Source: CAZDBA01 sp964503615 (GTDB lineage Bacteria; Planctomycetota; Planctomycetia; Pirellulales; Pirellulaceae). Taken from it: a DNA stretch of 12,095 nucleotides. Where the stretch lies: contig CAZDBA010000147.1 in the NCBI GenBank assembly GCA_964503615.1, positions 1 through 12,095 of the forward strand. The letters run 5' to 3'. Numbering within the stretch: position 1 is the first letter of the stretch; each line of letters begins with the position of its first letter. Made by a program: the position numbers and the translations under genes. Of this stretch, positions 6,748 through 12,095 are shown piece by piece. The notes under the pieces are model-generated. The model searched no databases, was not told the origin of the DNA, and was given only the letters and a program-made list of their open reading frames with translations.

Positions 6748-7083
6748 ATGCGTAAACACGCAACTTTTGCTGAATTCTGGCCATACTATCTTCAAGAACA
6801 TAGCAGGGCTTCGACTCGAGGCTGGCACTATGTTGGAACGATTTTGGCGATACTAAGCCTGTTGGTTATTGTTATTTTGCAAAAATGGATGTTCTTGCCG
6901 CTGCCGATGTTCTGCGGATATTTGTTTTCATGGCTGAGCCATTGTTTTGTTGAGCGTAATAAACCTGCGACATTCAGTTATCCGCTTTGGTCGATCGTGG
7001 CAGATTTTAAAATGCTGTTGTATTTCCTGACCGGAAAAATGGGCGCGGAACTTGAGAACGTTGGCATCGGTAAGAGTCAATAA
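6748..7083 (+). CDS. DUF962 / Mpo1-like membrane protein
   Basis: This 111-aa protein matches the DUF962 (YGL010w/Mpo1-like) family. It has an early FAEFWPYYLQEHSR segment, HYVGT with His27, and the characteristic SHCFVERNKPA (64-74) with His65, Glu69 and Asn71. Three hydrophobic stretches (about 28-45, 49-65 and 79-95) indicate an integral membrane protein. Yeast Mpo1 is an iron-dependent dioxygenase in alpha-oxidation of 2-hydroxy fatty acids, and the conserved His residues fit such a metal site. A GGAG ribosome binding site lies 7 nt before the ATG. The 248-bp divergent region upstream contains a duplicated ATTGATCA motif (around 6680-6710) but no promoter I can assign with confidence. The gene is on the same strand as pepA, with a gap of about 105 bp, so cotranscription is possible but not shown. 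Confidence 0.9.
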   Translation: MRKHATFAEFWPYYLQEHSRASTRGWHYVGTILAILSLLVIVILQKWMFLPLPMFCGYLFSWLSHCFVERNKPATFSYPLWSIVADFKMLLYFLTGKMGAELENVGIGKSQ

Positions 7084-7189
7084 TTATTCGTTTCGGAGCG
7101 TAGATTTGCGCAGCTTGGTTCCCATCTCAAAATAGCTTACGATCGCTCGAACTTTACCGGTCCCAGTTGAAGCGATGGCGAGAGAATTG

Positions 7190-8632
7190 ATGAAGACGAC
7201 TGCTCTGAACGAAACGATAACGGATTGCGATACAGATGCGGTCGTGATCGGAATTTGGAAAGATGAACCGCTTGCCGGGATTGCTGCCGAGTTAGACCAA
7301 GCGGCGAATGGGTTGCTTTCTCGCTTGATTGAGCAGGAAGAAATTTCCACGAATGCTTGTTCCGTTTCGACCTTGCTATCGATCGACGCGCTGTCCTCAC
7401 CGGTCTTGGTGGTAGTTGGGCTTGGCAAGCGAGAGGAGGCTCTGCGGTCGTTGCCTTTTCGTGCCGCGGCAGCAGCGGCAAAACAGCTTGCCATTCGACC
7501 ACGCAAATCGGTCGGTTTTTATCTGGATCTCGAAAATCGAGCGCGAGCGATTTGCGGAGCGATCGTTGGTTGCCAGGGGCAGGATATCATGCGCAAGGAG
7601 GGTAAGCTGTATCCGTTCGCCGAAATGAAATGGCACGGCGCCACGGAAGAAGAAATTCAGGCAGGAACCGCATTGGGCGAAAGCCTGAACTTGACTCGTC
7701 GGTTGGTGAATTTGCCGCCCAACGAGATCTTTCCCGAATCTTTCGCTGAAGAGTGTCAACGTGTTGGCAAGCAGGCAGGTTTTCAAGTTGAAGTGTGGGA
7801 CGAGCACAAACTGGCCGAAGAAAAGTGTGGAGCATTTTTGGCGGTTGGCAAAGCTTCTGATCGCCCGCCTCGATTGGTGATCATGCGCTACAACGGAGCA
7901 GAGCAGGGGAGCGCGCCACTGGCGTTGGTTGGCAAGGGAGTTACTTTCGACTCAGGCGGGCTGTCGCTCAAACCCAGTTCCAACATGTTAAATATGAAGT
8001 GCGATATGGCGGGTGCGGCGACCGTGTTGGGCGCGATGAACGCGATTGCAACTCAAAAATTGCCTGTTAACGTAATTGGCTTTGCCGGGTTGGCCGAAAA
8101 TATGATCAGCGGAAACGCATATCGACTGGGAGATGTGTTGGTCGCACGCAACGGAAAAACGATCGAAGTTCACAATACCGATGCCGAAGGTCGCTTGGTA
8201 CTAGCCGATACTTTGAACGTTGCCGAAGAAATGAAACCTCGTGCGATCGTTGATCTGGCGACGTTAACGGGTGCTTGTGTGGTAGCGTTGGGACAAGACA
8301 TTTGTGGCGTGATGACCAATAATCAGGAGTTTTGCGATTCGGTGATGAGTGCCGCCGCAATCAGCGGCGAGTTGGTTTGGCAACTGCCGATGCACGACTT
8401 CTTTGCGCAGCAAGTCAAAAGTAACATCGCCGATATCAAAAACGTGGGAGACGGCCGCTGGGGTGGCGCAATTACAGCGGGCAAGTTTTTGCAGGAGTTC
8501 GTCGCGGACACGCCCTGGGTTCACATCGATATCGCCGGTCCCAGTTTCGCAGATCACCCGTCGCAATGGATCGACGCTGGAGCCAGTGGTTGCATGGTGA
8601 TGAGCCTGGTTGAGCTGGCTAGTATGAAATAG
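7190..8632 (+). CDS. pepA: Cytosolic leucyl aminopeptidase PepA (family M17)
   Basis: This full-length M17 aminopeptidase (480 aa from the ATG at 7190) removes N-terminal residues from peptides in the cytoplasm as a two-metal enzyme, normally a hexamer. The metal ligands are all present: Lys249 and Asp254 in GKGVTFDSGG, Asp272 in KCDMAG, and Asp331 and Glu333 in the family signature NTDAEGRL. Catalytic Lys261 (SLKPSS) and Arg335 are intact. The N-terminal macro-like domain covers about residues 1-160. The start is ambiguous: an in-frame ATG at 7175 would add five residues, but the 7190 ATG has GAGAGA a few bases upstream, whereas the 7175 ATG lacks a Shine-Dalgarno sequence. Nothing suggests damage or transfer. 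Confidence 0.97.
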   Translation: MKTTALNETITDCDTDAVVIGIWKDEPLAGIAAELDQAANGLLSRLIEQEEISTNACSVSTLLSIDALSSPVLVVVGLGKREEALRSLPFRAAAAAAKQLAIRPRKSVGFYLDLENRARAICGAIVGCQGQDIMRKEGKLYPFAEMKWHGATEEEIQAGTALGESLNLTRRLVNLPPNEIFPESFAEECQRVGKQAGFQVEVWDEHKLAEEKCGAFLAVGKASDRPPRLVIMRYNGAEQGSAPLALVGKGVTFDSGGLSLKPSSNMLNMKCDMAGAATVLGAMNAIATQKLPVNVIGFAGLAENMISGNAYRLGDVLVARNGKTIEVHNTDAEGRLVLADTLNVAEEMKPRAIVDLATLTGACVVALGQDICGVMTNNQEFCDSVMSAAAISGELVWQLPMHDFFAQQVKSNIADIKNVGDGRWGGAITAGKFLQEFVADTPWVHIDIAGPSFADHPSQWIDAGASGCMVMSLVELASMK

Positions 8633-8671
8633 CGTGTCACGAGCTGTTTGCCGTTTACGGAAGGCCCTCGC

Positions 8672-8728
8672 CGAAAATCTCGGTTATCTTCGGTTATCTC
8701 GGTTATCTCGGTTAGCGCTTGATTTTCG
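8672..8728. repeat. 9-bp tandem repeat enclosed by an inverted repeat
   Basis: Three copies of CGGTTATCT (8681-8689, 8691-8699 and 8700-8708, with one extra T after the first) are followed by a partial fourth, CGGTTAGCG. The array sits between arms CGAAAATC (8672-8679) and GATTTTCG (8721-8728), so the whole block could fold as a stem with a large loop. Just beyond is an imperfect dyad CTCCTAGCTCCGCCAGGAG. The block lies in the 229-bp gap between pepA and the second LOG gene and is probably a dispersed intergenic repeat. Confidence 0.75.
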
Positions 8729-8861
8729 ACGCTCCTAGCTCCGCCAGGAGGGTGTGGTGTTCCAACGGGTAGTCCCTGCAAAGCTCATTAGATTGAATAT
8801 TGGTCGTTCCAATGCGATAATGCTTTGATTCAGCACAAGCCAATAGCAGCGAAGATTTACC

Positions 8862-10040
8862 ATGCGCGAGGTTCATTCGTTTGAAGAGCTGGCCTCTTTA
8901 TTGAAGTCAGAGAATTCTCTCAAAGATACGGTCGTACAAAGCGTCGACGTTACGCCTATTTCCGATGAAATCCTGAGCGCAAGAATCGACAATACTGTCT
9001 TTTTGGGCTGCGTTCTGCCGGACAATGTTTTGGCATCAGTGCTCGCGCGTGGGGCTATTGTTTTCCCGACGCTTGTGGGGCTTCCCTTTAATCCGTATGC
9101 GCCCATTTTGTATTCGGCCGATACGCTGTTTGACGGATTTTCGCCTGAGGACCCCTGCAGTTATTGCCAGACGACCGATGCCAAGGTTTACCAACACTGG
9201 CTTGATACAGGTGGTCCCAACCCGTCAACGATAACCGATGCGCTTGGCAGACGATTGCATGACATGGCAATGACAGACGCGATCGGAGACTTTCTTGCAT
9301 CCCATGCGGCCGATGAAAAGATCGTGGGTATGATGGGCGGACATTCGATGATGCGCTCAGACGATGCCTATTTGATGGCTGCAAAAATATCCAGAGAACT
9401 GACGCGGCGTGGTTACCTGATGGTCAGCGGAGGTGGCCCGGGAGCGATGGAGGCGACTCATGTGGGAGCATGGTTTGCGGAAAGAACAGACTACGAGCTT
9501 GAGGAAGCAGTGCGCGAACTAGCGACGGCTCCGACTTACAAAGATAAACAGTGGCTTGCCTGTGCGTTTCAAGTTCGCGAGAAGTTTCCTCTGGACGCAG
9601 GTGTAGCACATGTCAGTCTCGGCATCCCAACTTGGCTTTACGGTCACGAACCTCCTACGCCTTTCGCGACTCACATTGCCAAATATTTCGCCAACAGTGT
9701 ACGTGAGGACGGATTGGTCACGATCGCGGCGGCGGGGCTGATCTTTGCACCAGGAAGCGCCGGCACCATCCAGGAAATCCTTCAAGACGCGGCTCAGAAT
9801 CACTACGCGACCACAGGCGTTTCCAGTCCCATGGTGTTTCTTGATCGAGATTATTGGACAAAAGAGAAACCGATCTACCCGCTGATCAAGCAATTAGCGG
9901 AAGGATATCAATATGAAAAGCTACTTGCGATCTTCGACGATGTCGATTCGGTGGTGAACTATATCGAGGATAACCCGCCTATCCCCAGCCACTCAGGGAA
10001 GTGGTCATTCTGTTCGGCTCACTGCAAGCCGTTGGCGTAG
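8862..10040 (+). CDS. Large LOG-like Rossmann-fold protein
   Basis: This 392-aa protein has a LOG-type nucleotide-binding core in its second half: MGGHSM (158-163), GGGPGAMEA (190-198) and APGSAGTIQE (296-305), the last a variant of PGGxGTxxE with Ser-Ala in place of Gly-x. An N-terminal domain of about 140 residues has no family I can name, and the spacing between motifs is longer than in classic LOG enzymes, with an insert at about 210-275. This suggests a separate subfamily that may hydrolyse nucleotide monophosphates or only bind nucleotide. A weak GAAG lies about 9 nt before the ATG. The stop TAG is followed immediately, in the same frame, by an EAL-domain remnant. It is the second LOG-like gene in the window, distinct from the one at 5660-6499 in length and motif detail. 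Confidence 0.85.
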   Translation: MREVHSFEELASLLKSENSLKDTVVQSVDVTPISDEILSARIDNTVFLGCVLPDNVLASVLARGAIVFPTLVGLPFNPYAPILYSADTLFDGFSPEDPCSYCQTTDAKVYQHWLDTGGPNPSTITDALGRRLHDMAMTDAIGDFLASHAADEKIVGMMGGHSMMRSDDAYLMAAKISRELTRRGYLMVSGGGPGAMEATHVGAWFAERTDYELEEAVRELATAPTYKDKQWLACAFQVREKFPLDAGVAHVSLGIPTWLYGHEPPTPFATHIAKYFANSVREDGLVTIAAAGLIFAPGSAGTIQEILQDAAQNHYATTGVSSPMVFLDRDYWTKEKPIYPLIKQLAEGYQYEKLLAIFDDVDSVVNYIEDNPPIPSHSGKWSFCSAHCKPLA

Positions 10041-10226
10041 AATCTGGTGCAGGTAGTGCTCGAAACTGTCGCCGAGGGAATCGAAACCAACAACCAGCTG
10101 AAGCACATTCAAAATCTAGGAGTGGATACTGGCCAAGGTTACCTGTTCAGCAAACCTCTGACACAAGATGATGTGTTTGAGTATGTTTGCAAAAAGAATC
10201 AGGAATCTGTCAGCACCCGCGATTAA
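10041..10226 (+). pseudogene. Truncated EAL (cyclic-di-GMP phosphodiesterase) domain remnant
   Basis: From base 10041 the frame reads VVLETVAEGIETNNQLKH, followed by GVDTGQGYLFSKPL, and ends at a TAA at 10224-10226. This is the end of an EAL domain, with the conserved AEGIET segment and GQGYLFSKPL motif. Only about 60 residues remain; the EAL signature, the other catalytic segments and any start region are missing, so it cannot be an active phosphodiesterase. It lies directly after the TAG of the LOG-like gene and in the same frame, with no gap. The most likely explanation is a deletion that fused the neighbourhood of the LOG gene to the tail of a GGDEF/EAL protein. Confidence 0.85.
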
Positions 10227-10227
10227 A

Positions 10228-10629
10228 TCAATTTTCTAGATCGACCAAGATACATGGGCCGTAGGCAAGAACGGTGATGCCTGCCGCTTTGGCAGCAGCA
10301 ATCGCACCAGCGTGTTCGGCACCAGGCTGCATCCAGATCTGTTTGATGCCAACTGCGATCGCTTGATTGACTAATTTTTCAGTCACAGCTGCTGGCGTGA
10401 TGATCGAAAGTGCTTCAGGAACTTCGGGAAGCGTCTCTACGCTGGTAAACGCCTGATGTCCTTCGACCAAGTCCAATGCAGGGTGGATCGGATACACCTT
10501 CCGATCGTCGTTGGCAGTATGTTCAACCAAGGCTCGAAACACCATGTTGCCGTATTTCGCGCGATTGTTTGATGCACCAGCAACGGCGAAAGAGTTGCTG
10601 TTGAGAAATGTGAGTTGGTCTGTGGTCAT
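10228..10629 (-). CDS. CoA-binding domain protein (YccU-like)
   Basis: This 133-aa single-domain protein of the CoA_binding_2 (YccU/succinyl-CoA synthetase-like Rossmann) family has the usual family size. Seen are the dinucleotide-type loop AVAGASNNRAKYG (15-27), the VYPIHP strand (45-50), SIITPA (75-80), the conserved IWMQPGAEH (98-106) and GPCIL near the C-terminus (124-128). Proteins of this family bind CoA; their physiological role is not settled. AGGA lies about 8 nt upstream of the ATG at 10629. Its stop is one base from the stop of the convergent EAL remnant, so the two reading frames meet tail to tail with no terminator between them. Confidence 0.9.
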   Translation of the reverse strand: MTTDQLTFLNSNSFAVAGASNNRAKYGNMVFRALVEHTANDDRKVYPIHPALDLVEGHQAFTSVETLPEVPEALSIITPAAVTEKLVNQAIAVGIKQIWMQPGAEHAGAIAAAKAAGITVLAYGPCILVDLEN

Positions 10630-11208
10630 TTATGTTCCTGCTAAACACCCTTGCTCTTTTTGGTCGAGAACGCGAGTGAGTTTTCTTGATCGAATTTTTG
10701 ACAAGAATCAAAAGTCGTGATGCCCAGCTTACCCCCAACACGGAAGTTTACTAACCTTCCAAATTTATCGCATGGATCTTCTGTTAGACAAATGCCAGTC
10801 AGATTTGCGGGGAATTTCATTATGGGTTCGAAGGTTTGCAATTCGCATAGATGCTAGATTTTCAGTAAAAGTGGTAATTCACCGTGAAATCGTGGCTTTT
10901 TGACTGAATATACTGCCATCAAAATCGGTTCGTTTGTTTCCGTGGGTCGAAGGACAAAACGATAGGCTCGCGAAACTGTCCAGTAAGTTCTCGCAAACGG
11001 GTTCGCAACTTATAACAACTCAATTAGTCGACTAAATCCACGACCTTAAACAAGTTGCGTTGATCTTTGAGCAGTGGTTTGCCATCAGAGTTGAATCGTT
11101 GCCCCTTCTTTCTATTATCAAGTCAACTAACGACTAACCCGCGAGCAAATATTGTTTTAAAAGCCCTTTAACCAATGAGGGCGGAAATTTATTCAGGAGA
11201 TGTAGAAA
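10630..11208. other. 579-bp gap between CoA-binding gene and mscL
   Basis: No gene is recognised here. The minus strand is open from a TTG at 10841 to a TAG at 10641-10643 (66 codons, internal MKFPANLTG) with no ribosome binding site. Another minus-strand frame is open from 11122 down to 10919, broken only by one TAA at 11024-11026. Its first part contains KKGQRFNSDGKPLLKDQ and ends in VVDLVD, which looks protein-like but matches nothing I can name. A perfect 12-bp palindrome TTAGTCGACTAA (11024-11035) covers that stop. The rightmost part holds the likely mscL promoter and leader, including a small GCCCT/AGGGC stem at 11163-11182. Confidence 0.4.
11091..11118 (+). promoter_or_regulatory. Candidate mscL promoter
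   Basis: TTGAAT (11091-11096) and TATTAT (11113-11118) are separated by 16 bp, the same geometry and -10 box as proposed for the BlaI unit. Transcription would start near 11125, leaving a leader of about 85 nt before mscL. The assignment is by eye. Confidence 0.45.
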
Positions 11209-11646
11209 ATGGGATTCATTCAAGATTTCAAAGATTTCGCGTTTAAAGGGAACTTGATCGACATGGCGGTCGGTATCGTGATGGGTACTGCGGTTGGCGC
11301 TATCGTCAAGTCGTTCCTGGATAACATCATCACCCCGTTGATCGCGATGGTCGCTGGCGTGCCAGACATGACTGGAATGAAATACGATATTGGTAGTGGT
11401 ACTCCACGACTTGATCCACTGACCGGCGATGCGGTTAAAAATGCAGCCGGCGACGTTGTTATGGACAAGTCAGCGATTATGTATGGAACGTTTTTGCAAA
11501 ACGTTATCGACTTTTTGATCCTTGCTTTGGTGATCTTCATTGCACTCAAAGTTGCTTCAAAAATGATGAAGACAGCGGCCGACGACGCTCCTCCTTCAGA
11601 CGAAGTCGTATTGCTGACTGAGATCCGCGATTCATTGAAGCGATAG
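11209..11646 (+). CDS. mscL: Large-conductance mechanosensitive channel MscL
   Basis: This 145-aa channel subunit opens under membrane tension to release solutes during hypo-osmotic shock, working as a homopentamer in the inner membrane. It contains an amphipathic N-terminal helix (FIQDFKDFAFKGN), the pore-lining first transmembrane segment (about 15-45, LIDMAVGIVMGTAVGAIV), a periplasmic loop (about 50-92), a second transmembrane segment (about 93-116) and a cytoplasmic helix ending EVVLLTEIRDSLKR. The length is slightly above the roughly 136 aa of Escherichia coli MscL, mainly because of the periplasmic loop. AGGAG lies upstream at good spacing. The gene has its own promoter candidate and terminator, consistent with a single-gene unit. 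Confidence 0.97.
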   Translation: MGFIQDFKDFAFKGNLIDMAVGIVMGTAVGAIVKSFLDNIITPLIAMVAGVPDMTGMKYDIGSGTPRLDPLTGDAVKNAAGDVVMDKSAIMYGTFLQNVIDFLILALVIFIALKVASKMMKTAADDAPPSDEVVLLTEIRDSLKR

Positions 11647-11676
11647 TAGAAACCCACCAGAATTAGCAGACTAAAG

Positions 11677-11707
11677 AAAGGCTCGCGCAAACGCGCGAGC
11701 CTTTTTT
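11677..11707. terminator. Bidirectional terminator between mscL and the NPYEAP gene
   Basis: A 12-bp perfect stem (AAAGGCTCGCGC at 11677-11688 with GCGCGAGCCTTT at 11693-11704) and the 4-nt loop AAAC end in six Ts on the plus strand. On the minus strand the stem is followed by a T-rich stretch. It sits 30 bp after mscL and 22 bp beyond the end of the convergent small gene, so it probably serves both. Confidence 0.92.
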
Positions 11708-11729
11708 CGTACACGCGTCGGAAGGCGCC

Positions 11730-11879
11730 TCACGCACGACCGAATAGGAACCAATAAAACACATTGAACGCTGACACGCAAATGGCAAACAGTGTTAAGA
11801 TCACAACCCGACCGTTTCCAAAAAATGACAGTCTGAAATCAGGCGATTTTGTCTCAGGAGCTTCATATGGATTCGTCAC
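11730..11879 (-). CDS. Small NPYEAP-motif membrane protein
   Basis: This 49-aa protein starts with TNPYEAPE right after the initiator. An N-terminal NPYxxP motif is characteristic of many small planctomycete membrane proteins. A short polar stretch (9-24) is followed by one hydrophobic segment (about 25-46, VVILTLFAICVSAF and onward) and the end GRA, so a single-span membrane protein is expected. The start is a GTG at 11877-11879, about 10 nt after AAGGGA on the minus strand; no in-frame ATG exists before the next upstream stop. It converges on mscL and shares its terminator. The function of such proteins is unknown. The frame is short and the start codon is non-ATG, but the NPYEAP start, membrane segment and terminator make a real gene likely. 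Confidence 0.7.
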   Translation of the reverse strand: MTNPYEAPETKSPDFRLSFFGNGRVVILTLFAICVSAFNVFYWFLFGRA

Positions 11880-11920
11880 ATTAAAATCATCCCTTAATAA
11901 TTTCCGTCAAGTCGTAGTAG

Positions 11921-12045
11921 GAAACGCTTTCAATTCATCGGCCGAAAGAATATATCCGTGAATTTGACGGGCTTCGCGCGCTTGCCGCGATCGCCGTAAT
12001 CGCAGGCCACGCCGCAAGGATGGTGAGTTGGACAATTACTAAAAT
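11921..12045 (+). pseudogene. Acyltransferase family 3 N-terminal remnant
   Basis: In one frame the sequence reads EYIREFDGLRALAAIAVIAGHAA, the typical first membrane helix of acyltransferase-3 (OafA/NodX-type) proteins, which O-acylate surface sugars. The frame opens after two adjacent TAG codons at 11915-11920 and contains no ATG, GTG or TTG before this motif, so it lacks a usable start. Similarity fades at about 12020, and the next helix of the family (normally with a LFFVLSGF motif) does not appear before a perfect palindrome at 12047. The window ends 25 bases after that palindrome. A rare start codon, or a gene that resumes beyond the window, cannot be excluded. Confidence 0.6.
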
Positions 12046-12046
12046 G

Positions 12047-12081
12047 CCGGCAAGATTGGAATCTTGCCGGTATGGTTTTTT
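12047..12081. terminator. Perfect palindrome, terminator-like
   Basis: Arms CCGGCAAGAT (12047-12056) and ATCTTGCCGG (12061-12070) enclose TGGA. TATGG and then six Ts (12076-12081) follow on the plus strand. The structure could act as a terminator. Alternatively it is a REP-like palindromic unit inserted at or near the break in the acyltransferase remnant. Confidence 0.6.
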
Positions 12082-12095
12082 GAGGCGACGAAGTT

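Noticed and set aside
10641..10841. 66-codon minus-strand frame upstream of the CoA-binding gene
   Set aside because: TTG start, no ribosome binding site, no recognisable motif; kept only as a note in the gap description.
11163..11182. Small stem GCCCT/AGGGC in the mscL leader as a possible riboswitch
   Set aside because: Only five base pairs with a 10-nt loop; too weak to claim a regulatory structure.
11855..11884. Strong AGGAG plus ATG at 11867 in the same frame as the acyltransferase remnant
   Set aside because: The frame stops after five codons and has two further stops before the acyltransferase motif, and the segment is explained by the antisense NPYEAP gene (its codons GAAGCTCCTGAG create the AGGAG).
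11764..11961. 65-codon plus-strand frame right of mscL
   Set aside because: It overlaps the NPYEAP gene in antisense and has no motif; the minus-strand reading is much more protein-like.
1..12095. A new multi-gene defence or biosynthetic system
   Set aside because: Apart from the BlaI-M56 pair and the LOG/GIY-YIG pair, neighbouring genes are unrelated housekeeping or single genes on alternating strands, with no shared theme beyond chance.

Overview
The window most likely comes from a planctomycete, probably a Pirellula/Rhodopirellula-type member. This is inferred from gene content, with no rRNA or other marker to confirm it. The clues are a BlaI-type repressor coupled to an M56 peptidase that ends in HEAT repeats, a tiny membrane protein starting with an NPYEAP motif, an exported GIY-YIG protein, and moderate GC with loosely packed genes. 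No tRNA, rRNA, CRISPR array or intact insertion sequence was seen.

Layout. Bases 1-646 hold no intact gene. They contain a MITE-like inverted repeat, a decayed copy of the 3' end of the downstream M56 gene, and a promoter carrying two dyad operators. Bases 647-3567 are a two-gene unit (BlaI-like repressor and M56 membrane protease with HEAT repeats, ATGA overlap). It is bounded by a 69-bp perfect direct repeat, and a frameshifted-looking tail follows its stop codon. Bases 3815-4483 encode a small secreted protein, followed by a strong terminator. Bases 4636-6499 (minus) hold a LOG-family nucleotide hydrolase and then an exported GIY-YIG domain protein, 28 bp apart and probably cotranscribed. 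Bases 6748-8632 (plus) hold an Mpo1-like DUF962 membrane protein and leucyl aminopeptidase PepA. A short tandem repeat island follows, then a second, larger LOG-like protein (8862-10040) whose stop codon directly abuts a truncated EAL-domain remnant. A convergent CoA-binding protein lies at 10228-10629. After a 579-bp gap comes mscL (11209-11646). It shares a bidirectional terminator with a 49-aa NPYEAP membrane protein on the minus strand. The window ends in an acyltransferase-3 remnant cut off at a perfect palindrome.

How the genes work together. The only clear regulatory circuit is the BlaI-M56 module, which appears autoregulated through two operators overlapping its promoter. The rest is mostly housekeeping or stress-related: peptide turnover, nucleotide monophosphate hydrolysis, lipid alpha-oxidation and osmotic release. 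Three gene remnants (M56 tail, EAL, acyltransferase) and several repeats point to past rearrangement. No convincing new multi-gene defence or metabolic system is visible. The best candidates for follow-up are the repeat-bounded BlaI-M56-HEAT module and the exported GIY-YIG protein.
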